The translations under genes were made by a program, and so were the position numbers. Positions 1 through 11,300 of a stretch of DNA of 64,000 bases are shown here, piece after piece. Numbering within the stretch: the first letter of the stretch is position 1; every line of letters begins with the position of its first letter. The notes below the pieces were generated by a model, which worked only from the letters and a program-made list of their open reading frames with translations, had not been told where the DNA came from and made no database searches. Where the stretch lies: contig OY843587.1 of NCBI GenBank assembly GCA_963692955.1, positions 1,736,001 to 1,800,000 on the forward strand. The letters run 5' to 3'. The DNA comes from UBA5158 sp963692955 (GTDB lineage Bacteria > Pseudomonadota > Gammaproteobacteria > DSM-16500).

Positions 1-2320
1 ATTGAGCGGCTTGATCAGCGGCGCGGGTAACGTCAGTGTCAGCGGCGGTTCGCTCGCTTTGACCGATGCATCGAATTCCATAAGTTCTTTATCGGTCAGC
101 GGCGGTACGTTAATCGCGGGCGCGCTGGGCACTTTGGGCAGCGGCACTATTACATTATCAGGCGGCTCATTAACTTCAAGTGCGGGTTCCGGCACGGCGG
201 ATGTGCTCAGCAATTCTATTTCCGTCACGGGCTCCGCTGCGATTGGCGCGGCTGGCACGACGAACAATATCACTTTCAATGGCACTACTTTTACAATTAA
301 TAAAGGTGCGACGTTAAGTGTATTAAATACGGGAACGACTGTATTTAGTAACGCCGTTACCGAAGGTTCCGGGACAGGCGCTAGCGGGATTATCATTAAA
401 GATGGCAGCACGGGTTTGGCGACTTTCAATGGCGCGAATACTTTTGATTCATTGGAATTTACCAGCGGCGCAATTTCCGCGGGATCGGCTAACACGACAC
501 TCAGCAGTACTTTCTCGGTCGACACTAGCGTGACTGCAACAATTTCCGGGACAAAAGCACTTTCTATCACGGGCGCGACGGGATCTTTATTATCGTCTAG
601 TACATTGAGTCTGACAAACTCGGGTGGCACTTCATTAAGTGGTGCAATCACCGGCAGCGGTGGCATTACGGTTGGGACTGGCGCTGCGCTGACGCTTAGC
701 GGCAATGATACTTATACCGGCACTACCAGTTTGACTGGTACGTTAACAGTGTCTGGCGGGACCGATTCATTCAGTGGTTCAACCACGGGCGCGGGCGCTA
801 TCAGTATCAGCGGCGGCTCACTCGCTTTAACGAATTCGGGGAATTCAAGTTTATCAAGTACGTTTGGGGTAAGCGGTGGTACCTTAGTCGCTGGCGCGTT
901 AGGTTCACTTGGCAGTGGCGCTATCACGTTAGCCGGTGGTTCATTGACATCAAACGCGGGCACAGGCACAGCTAATGTCGTGAGCAATTCAATTTCTGTC
1001 ACCGGCAGTTCAACCATCGGCGCCACCGGCGTCACTAATAACATTACGTTAAATGGTACGAGTATTTCCATTAATAAAGGCCAAACCTTAACTGTTTATA
1101 ATAACGGTACGACGAATTTTTCAACCGCGGTGACTGAAGGTACTGGCAGCGGCACCAGTCAAATTACTATGAATGCTGGCGGCATGGGCATGGTTAATTT
1201 CAATGGCGCAAATACGTTTGACACATTGGAATTCACGAGCGGATCAATTGCCGCGGGTACGACAGGTACAACTTTAACAAGCACATTTAGCGTCGACTCT
1301 AACGTGACGGCGAAGATCGCGGGTTCTAACTCTATCTCAATCACAGGTGCGCTTGGAACATTAAATAGTGGCAGCACGCTCGAGATCTCAAATTCTGCAA
1401 GTACTTCATTAAGTAATTCGATAACCGGCACTGGCGGCGGTATTACCGTCGATAGTGGCGCAGCGCTAACGACTAGCGGCAATCTCATCTATACCGGTGC
1501 GACTAGTCTGACAGGTACTTTGACGGTGACCGGCGGTACCGATAGCTTAATCGGCTTAGTCAGCGGTGCGGGCGCAATTAGTGTCAGCGGCGGCACATTT
1601 ACTCTAAAGGACGCGGTTAACACTTTAACGAGTAATTTTGCAGTCAGCGGCGGCGCGCTGGCCTCTGGCGCGGCGGGCGCGCTCGGCAGTGGCACTATCA
1701 CTTTATCCGGCGGTGGGTTGACGACGACTGCGGGCACGGGTACCGCCATCGTTATTAGCAATCCAATTTCAGTTACCGGTAACGCCGCGATCGGCGTGGC
1801 GACTAAACAAAATAATATTTCTCTGAGTGGCTCCACGATCTCTATTAATAAAGGCGCTACGTTAAGCATATTGAATACGGGTACCACGACTTTTACAACG
1901 GCAATCACTGAGGGTACTGGCACCGGCACTAGCGGCGTTTTGATTAATAGTAGCGCGAGCGGTACGACTACTTTCACCGGCACGAATACATTTGATACTT
2001 TGGAATTTACGAGTGGTGCAATCGCCGCGGGCACGGCCGGCACGAGTTTATCCAGCACGCTCGCAGTCGATACCAACGCGACCGGCACAATCTCTGGTTC
2101 AAATACACTTTCGATTACGGGCGCTACTGCATCAGTGTTGACCGGCGGTACGTTAAGTATCACTGACACGATGGCGACTTCGATCAGTAATGCCATCACT
2201 GGCGGCGGCGGTGTGTCAGTTGGCGTCGGCGGTATTGCGACATTCAAAGGCAACGATACGTACACGGGTACGACGGCTGTGTCTGGCACGTTGAATGTTT
2301 CGGCTGGCACGGATTCGTTA
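1..2320 (+). repeat. three tandem ~775-nt repeats inside the adhesin gene
   Basis: An equivalent Gly-Asn block recurs at about 701, 1478 and 2249, giving periods of 777 and 771 nt (259 and 257 codons). Each unit carries in the same order a GGTL-type strand, a NNIT block, an INKG motif, an F-NGANTFD-type block, a TFSVD-type block, and a YTGT-type turn. The DNA has diverged, so the copies are old or under diversifying selection. The window starts inside a unit, so more copies probably lie upstream. Confidence 0.85.
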
Positions 2321-5300
2321 AGCGGCGTGTTAAGCGGCGCGGGTACTGTCACCGTGAACGGTGGCTCGCTGACGTTAACGAGTTCCAGTAATAGCATCAG
2401 CGGGGCTATGAATTTAAGCTCAGGTTCACTCATTGGGGGCAACGCCACTACCCCATTTGGTACGGCGGCGTTAGGTTTAAGCGGCGGTACTTTATCAGTC
2501 AGTCAAACTACCTCTCTCGCGAACGCAGTGACGGTCAGTGGCAGCGCGGCTATTGGCGGCAGCGGCGCGCTAACTTTTACTAATACAGTCGGCTTAACTT
2601 CTGGTTCATTAACGCTCGGGGATTCAGCGGGAACTACCTTTAGCAATACCATTTCCGGTGCCGGCTCGGTCATCGTTAATTCCGCGACTAATACGTTTAG
2701 CGGTAGTAATACTTATACTGGCGGCAGCACGGTGAATAACGCGGCGGTTTTGGCCTTGAATACTCTCACTGGGGCTGGCACTAACTTAATTACTTCGAAT
2801 AACACTAGCCAAATCGATTTTAACGCCGCTGGCACATACTCAAATGCGATTACGTTAAGCAACACGACGAGTATGACAGCGAATATAAATCCCGCGAATA
2901 ATTTAGCGGTCACTTTATCTGGCGCGTTAACGCTTAGCGGTACTTCCATTATCACTGCTAACACCGGCGATACACTTTCATTAACCGGCACGATGAGTGG
3001 GTCTGGCACGGTAGGAACTTCAGGTGTGGGTACCATTTCAATGGGCGGTACGAGTAATACTTTCAACGGTACTATTAATACGGCTGGCACCGGCTTATTA
3101 GAAGATGCTTCAATCAATGGCTTTGGCGCGGCCGGGACTGCGTTAAACATTAACTCACCCGTCACCTTCTCTGGCTATAACGAAGCGGCGAATATCACTA
3201 TCAATGGTGCCGGTACACAAATTACTTTTACTGGTAATGAAAATTTATCGGGTACGTTAACACTTACTAGTGCGTTGACAGCGACCGTCGCTAGCGGAAA
3301 TAGCCTGACGTTAAGCGGCAATCTGCTAACTGGCTCAGGTCAATTAACCATTAACGGCGCTGGCACGACGACATTGTCCGGCGCGAATAATTCGGCTTAT
3401 GCCGGTACCATCGTACAATCAAACGGCCAATTGATCGTCGCCACGAATAATTCCACCGGCGTCGGCGCGTTGCAAATTAGCAGTGGTTCGTTACAATCTT
3501 CCGGCAGTGTAAGTTTAGAAAATAGTAGCACTGCATTTAATGGTAACTCGACGTTGAATGGCACACATGCTATTACGTTTACCGGCAGTAGCGTTTCAAT
3601 TAATAATTCCTCTGTGCTAGGTATCTCTAACAGTGCGACGACACAGTTTAATAATTTAATCAGCGGTACTGGCAGCATCGATTTAAGTAACAATGGGACG
3701 TTAGCATTGAGCGGCGCGAATACGTTTGCCGGCTTAACCTTAGAAAATAGTACGATCGAAGCGAACAGTTCGGCTAGCTTAACGGCGACCTATAATGTCG
3801 CGGCGAGTGACACTGCCATCATCGGCGGCTCTAACGCCATTGCGTTCACCGGCGCTGGTACGATTAATTCCAGCAGCGCGTTAGAGATTAGTAATTCTTC
3901 AACGACAGGCTTAAGTTCGTTAACCGGGGGGTCTTCAGGCTCAGGCAGTTTAAGTACGACTGGATCGAATATTGGCGCTATCACATTGAACGGCACTATC
4001 GGCGCTACCGCGTTAACTTCTGTAAACCTTGCCGCGAACACGAATATCAATACCGCAAATATCACTACGAGCGGCGCGCAAAATTATTCTGGCACGACGA
4101 CGTTAGATACGTCGACGACTTTAAAAGGTAGCACTGTTGCATTAAGTACGACGAATAGTTCAGCAGATGGCGCTTCAGGATTAAGCGTAAATGCGACCGC
4201 TTCTTCTGGTTCACCAGTCACATTCAATTCCGCGGTAGGCGGTGGCGCATCAGGTAGATTAGCGAACGTCACGGTGACGGGCGCGGCGACGATCGATGGC
4301 AGTATCACTACTACGGGTGATCAAACTTATAATAACGGTGTGACTGTTGCTAACAGTGATACGTTAGCAGGTGGTAATGTTAAGTTCTCTTCAACGGTCG
4401 GCGGCACGGGTAGTCTTGCCGTGAATGCGACAGGCGCTATCACTGCCACGGGTGCTGTGAGCGGCTTGGCCGGCCTTACGATTCAAAATTCCTCGGCGAC
4501 GACATTCAGCAGCACAGTCAATGTCAGCGCGGTGACATTAACGAATACGACTGGCGCCGTTACTTTTTCTAATAATTTAACCACGCCGAGCTTGACCACG
4601 GCGAATAATGGTTACAGTGTTGTGTTGAGTGGTGCAGCGAATAGTATTTCTAATTCAGCCGTGACGACATTCTTAAATACGGGCGGCGTGACGTTTGGCG
4701 GCAGTTCATTATTCAGCGGCGGCGTCACTTCAACCGCGAGCACCACGACATTGCAAGGTAACGTAAAATCCAGCGGCGGCGCTATTTCATTCGGCGCGAC
4801 GACTCTCAATGCGACTTCTGTGTTGGATGCAACGAATAGCAACGCGACCGCGGCAGGCGCCGCCATAGGCGTCGGTGCGATTACCGACAATGCGACGACG
4901 AATAATTTAACGTTGAACTCAGGCACGAATGGCACCGTCACGGTCAGCTCATTATCGAATGGTGGGCAATTAACGTTAACAGAATCAAACGGCGCGACAT
5001 TTAGTGGCGCGGTCAGCGCGACGCAAATAACTATTACCGACACTAGCAACGGCGCCAGTGTTTCCTTTGGCGGAAATCTGACGGATTCCGGCACGTTTAC
5101 CGCGGCGAATACGGCTAATTCATACAACGTTACCTTCCAAGGATTACTAAATTCATTCACCGGCGCCGCATCGATTGATACGGAAGGCAACGTGACTATC
5201 GGTACATCGACTAGCGCGGCGACGACTTTTACGGCCGGCGTTGAAGCTACTAGCGATACGGTAACGAGTATCGCAGGCAGTGTGACAGCGAGCGGCGTAG

Positions 5301-8300
5301 CCACGATTAATCTACCGAATACTGTGTCAATCACCGCGGATAGCACGATTACGAGTGGGACCGGTCAAATTACCTTGGGTGATATTGGCATTCAAAATAG
5401 TCACAACTTACAATTAGGCACGGGTAACGCAGACGCGATAAGTGTCGGCGCGTTGCAAGGTAAATTAGCGGGTAATACCGGGTCGGTCTTGGTCGATACC
5501 GCCAATACGTTCGGGGCTTCAGGATTAGTGAAGTTAAATTCGTTAACCATTGAAAATAGCAGCGGCGCTATGTTTAACAATACCGTTACCGCCAACACGT
5601 TTAATACCTCTAATGGCAGCACGACGAGCTTAAACTACGGTTTAACGCTGGCTAACGGTGCAACGATTACAAACGCTATGAATTTCACTAACACAGGCGG
5701 CGTTACTTTAGGCGGCACATCAATATTCTCGGCAGGCGTTACATCTACTGCTAGTACCACCACATTACAAGGTACAGTTTACACTAGCGGCGCGGGTATA
5801 ACGTTAGGGACGACGACATTGAATGCGACGTCAAAATTAGACTCAACGAATAATGGCACGACAACTACCGGTAACGCGATTAGCGTGGGCGCGATTTCAG
5901 ACAATTCTACCAGTGATAATTTAACATTAAATGGCGGTACGACTGGCACAGTGAATGTGACGTCGTTAAGTAATGGCGGTGTATTAACCTTAGCGAATTC
6001 TAACGGCGCGACGTTCTCAGGCGCGGTGAACGCGTCACAAGTCAATATCAGTGATTCACAAGCCGGTACAAACGTTCTGTTCCAGAATAATTTAACGGAC
6101 TCTGGTACGTTCAGCGCGACGAATACCAGTAATAGTTACAACGTTCAAATCGAAGGCGCGAGCAACTCAGTCACGGGGGCTGCGACGATTGCAAATAAAG
6201 GCACGGTCACTATCGGTACCGCAGCGACCAATGCAAATGCTTTCTCCGGCGGCGTCACGGCGACGAATGCTGCTAACATTAATTTAGCTGGCAATATCAC
6301 GGCAGCCGGCGCGAATGTGATAGATTTAGCAAGTCCTATCACAATCACTGCAAATACATCTCTAAGCGGCGCCACCGGACAAATTACGTTGGGTGCGACT
6401 TCTATTCAAGCTAGCAATAGCCTTGCGTTAGGCAGCGATCTTGCCACGCCGATCAGCGTCAGCTCGATTAGCGGTAGCGCGGCGGGACATGGCAGTGTCG
6501 TGGTGAGCACGTCAGGAACTTTTGCAGCTAGCGGCGTGATCGGATCAACCAATTCATTAAATTCATTTACGTTAGAAAATGCCGGCACCGCAACCTTCAG
6601 TAACACGGTCAATGCCACGACGTTTAATTCATCTGATGGCAATACGAATAGTCTTGCCTATGGTCTGACCTTTAGTAATGGCGCAAATATCGTTAACGCG
6701 GTGACTTTCTCTAACACGGGCGGCGTCAGCCTCACTGGCAATTTACAATTTAACGGCGGTGTAACTTCTACCGCAAGTGCTACCACTTTGAATGGTACGC
6801 TGACGACGCAGGGTAATATCATTAATTTAGGTAACACAACATTAGCGGGTGCTGCGACGACGCTTGATGCGACGAACGCGGGCGCGAATGCCAGCGGCGC
6901 CAATGTCACGATCGGCACGGTGAGTGGAACTAGCACGGGCGTGCAAGGGTTAACTATCCTGGCAGGCTCGGCTGGCAACGTTAATTTAAATGGTACCATT
7001 GGTACTACGAGTGACGCGCTGAGTAATCTAAGCGTGACCGCGAACAAGACGACCATTAACAATGCCTCGACTTACACGACTGGCGCGCAATCCTATACGG
7101 GTGCGGTGGCGTTAGCGTCGAATACCTCAGTGAATAGTAGTGCTAGCAATATTAGTTTTAATGGCACTGTCGACGGCGGTTTTGAATTAGACGCGACAGC
7201 GCAAGGTAATGTGACCTTCGCTCAAAACGTCGGGCACGGCACTAACCTTGCCAAAATAGTGGCGACGGCAGGCACCGGCTCTAAAATAAATATCAACGAC
7301 GCGAATGTCGATACGACCGGCGCTCAATCCTATAACGGCGCGGTAAGTTTAGGTGTCACCACGAATTTAGCTAGCACGGGCGGCGCAGTGAGTTTTTCAA
7401 ATTCTATCGATGGCGCGGTTGGGTTAACGGTCAGCGGCAGCAGCGTGACCTTTAACGGCGATATTGGTAACGGTGCGCTATTGACGAGCTTAATGGTAAC
7501 GGGGCCGACAACATTAAACACTGGAGTTATTAAAACTGCGACGACGCAAAATTATGTGAACGCGGTGACATTAACCGGCGGCAATGCGTTGACTGCGGGG
7601 ACATCGATTAATTTCCAAAGCACAATTGATGGCAATCAAGCGTTAAGCGTCAACGCGCCGACCGTGACATTTGGCGCCTCCATTGGGTCTGGTAGCAACA
7701 GCGCATTGACTTCTTTAAATGTGCAAGGCACGGCGTTGAATAACAATGCGGCGGTGATTAATACGAGCGGCGCGCAAACTTATCAAAACGCTATGGTGTT
7801 AGGTGTCGGCAGTGATTTAACGAGCACGGCTGGCGCGATTAATCTCGAAAGCAATGCGAATGGCGCGTATGCTTTACAAGTTAACGCGTTGACAGGCGGC
7901 GTCACGTTAGGCAATACGACCGCAAGTTCGGCTACCTTAGCAAGCTTAAGCGTCACGGGCCCGACAACTTTAAATTGGAGTGCCGTGAATACGACTAACG
8001 CGCAAGATTATGCTGGCGCGGTAACGTTAGGTGTCAGCACAGATGTCGCAAGCTCAGCTAGCTCCGTGACTTTTGGCAATAAAATCGATGGCGCATTTGC
8101 ATTGATCGCGAACGGCTCTACCGGCGTCACGTTATCTAACTCTATCGGCAGCACTGCCCCACTCACGAGTTTGGATGTCACCGGCGCAACCAGTGTCAAT
8201 TCCGCGGTTATCAACACGACCGGCGTTCAAACTTATCATAGCGCGGTGACGTTAACCAATAGTTCGCAAATGAGCAGCAGCGCAAACGGCAATATTACTT

Positions 8301-11300
8301 TCGATGCAAGTGTCGATGGCGGTACGAATAATTTAACGACCTCTACCGGCACCGCGACTACCGCTTTCTATGGCGCAGTCACTGATACCAATAATTTAGC
8401 CGTGACTTCCAGCACGATTAATTTAGAAAATGGTAATGTCACCACGACCGGTAATCAAAGTTATACGGGCGCTGTCACATTAGAAAATACCGCAGCGTTA
8501 ACGAGCACGAGCAGCGGCACCATTACCTTGAGTTCAACGCTCACCAACAATGGTAATACACTTACCTTAGATACGGCGGGCACGGCCACTATTATGGGAC
8601 AAATTAGTGGTACTGGCGGTTTAACACAAGCGGGCACAGGGACGTTGGTACTGGATTCGAGTTTAAATAATTATACTGGCGCGACCAGTATTGAAGCGGG
8701 CATGTTAAAAATCGCCGCGAATAACGCGCTTGCCGTCGCAAGTGCTGTGACCTTATCTTCAGGCGCTACATTAGAATTAAATAATTTTAACGATTCCTTG
8801 AGTGATTTGTATGGCGCTGGTAATGTCACTTTAGGTTCGGGTACGTTAACGGTTAATAATGCTGACTCAGATAGCTTTGACGGTAACATTAGCGGCACGG
8901 GTAATGTTATCAAAACTAATAGCGGCACGTTAACGTTAGATGGAAATAACTCTTATAGCGGCGGCACCCATATCAATGTCGGAACGATCAACACCGCTTC
9001 CAACACAGCCTTAGGAACGAGTTTCGCCATCGTGGCCGCAGGCGCTGAACTTGATGTCTCTAACAGTGTTACGCTCGCCAATCAAATCGGTTTAACGGGT
9101 AATGGCATAACGACGAATGGTGCTTTGGTTGCAACCGGTACGGATATTCTTAGTGGCGGCATTTCTTTGGGAGCCAATACTAGCATTGGCGTCACCAATA
9201 GCGGCGATAAATTGACTTTGAATAATATTATCAGCGGCGCAGATTTAAATAAAGTCGGCGCGGGTACGTTGGTGATCACTAACGTCAATAATACTTATGC
9301 GGGTTCAACGAATGTCGAAAATGGTATTTTATCGATCGGCGCTGCCACCGCGATTCCAGTCACTAGCGCGTTAAACATCGCTAATATCGCCAATGTTACT
9401 TTTAATAATTTAGTCGTTGCCGTTACCTCTTTAACGGGTTCAGGTAATTTGAATTTAACGACGGCAAGCATCCAAGTCGGTAGTGATAATTCAAATAGTT
9501 CTTACGGCGGCAATATTGTTGGTACGGGTATTTTAGAAAAGATGGGTACCGGCACATTGACGTTAACCGGCAATAATACCTATACCGGCATCACTTCGGT
9601 GACGAATGGTACGGTGGATTTCCAAAGTGGTACTTCTACAGTTGGAATTATCAGCGTTTCGAATAACGCGTCGCTCGTCTTAAATAATGCGACAGTCACT
9701 TCTACCGGAATATCGCTCAATGGCTCAGGGGTTGGCTCCGCGGGAGCATTAGTCGATAGCGGTAATTCCATTCTCACCGGCAGCGTGAACCTCAGTACGA
9801 ATAGCACGATCAGCACGACGAATGGGTCCGATACTTTGGTATTGCGCGGCAGCGTCAATGGCGCTAAAACGTTAACCTTACAAGGACCAGGTAGTATTTC
9901 TTTAGTTGGCGGCGTGGGCACGACGACGCCATTGAATAGTATTGCTTCCAGTGCTGGAACGGTTACAACTTCTGGCGCAATTAATACTATCTATAATCAA
10001 ACTTATAATAACGTCACCTCATTGAACGGCAACACTTCTTTCACTAGCAGCGCGGGATCGGTAACGCTTAGCGGAGCGATTGACGGGAATAACAGCTTAT
10101 CTGTATCCAGTATGACGGGCACGGTGATAAGCGGCGTCATTGGCGGACATAATGCTCTCACCAGCCTCACCGTGACAGACGGCAATGCTGCAGGTGTGAG
10201 TACGACATTAAATGGCGGCGCGATTACTACAGTTGGCAATCAAAGCTTTAATGATCCAATTATTTTAGGCGCGAACACGACGCTGACAAGCGGCGGAAAT
10301 ATCACTATTCCAATGGGCATTACCGGCGCCAACGATAATTTAAGCCTGATCGGCAGCGCGAACAATAACAACTTTATTTTAGCCGGCAACCTAGCCGTTA
10401 ATAATGTGGTCGTCACCGGCAGCAGCGCTGGCATCAATACGCTGACCGTGCAATCAAACGATGCAAATCAAGTTTGGAATATCAACGGTACGAATCAAGG
10501 GAGTATCAGTGGCATCACTGAACAGACCGGCAACTTTACTTATACCCTAATGAATAATTTGGTCGGCGGTAACAATGGCAACACTTTCTCTATTTTAGGC
10601 GGTGGCAGTGTGACGGGAACCATTACGGGCGGTGCGGGTAACAATACGTTTATCGCGGATAACGTGAATAACATGTTTAACATCAACGGCACAAATTCCG
10701 GCACCGGCACGGGTGTCGCCAGCTTTACACAAATTCAAAATATCGTTGGCGGTACTGGCACTAATACTTTCGTCTTAGCTGACGGCGCAACCGTTGACGG
10801 CATGCTCAGCGCCACTGGCACGCAAACGAATACCATTGATTATTCCGCTTATTCAACACCAATCAATGTGACGTTGAACGGCACTACCGGCCAAACGGTC
10901 AATGGGGGAAATTCTCTCATCAATAATTTTAATAACATAAATAACTTGATTAGCAACGGTCAATCCACGTTAACCGTCGATGGCACCAATAACGTTATTC
11001 ACATTACCGGCCCTAACCAAGGTTATGTGAATGATCCAACTTATTTCTCTGGCTTTAATACCATCGGCGCGACTCCCGGCGCCAGCGGCACCACAGTCGT
11101 TAAGTTCGATACTAACGCCGAATTGGATGCTAATACAGAACAAGCGTATATCAACGGTATCACGTTAACCTTCGTTAATATTGATTTCATCGGCAGTTTC
11201 TTGAATCAAATTGCCGCCAGTCTGAATTCAGCGATTAACAGCTCTATGCAAGGTATCTCTACCGGTGATAATACCGATCCTTCCGCACTCTCTGCCGACG

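Noticed and set aside
712..10437. Many antisense open frames (up to 319 codons) opposite the adhesin gene
   Set aside because: They mirror the Ser/Thr/Gly codon bias of the adhesin, are Pro/Val/Leu-rich, lack ribosome sites and match no family.
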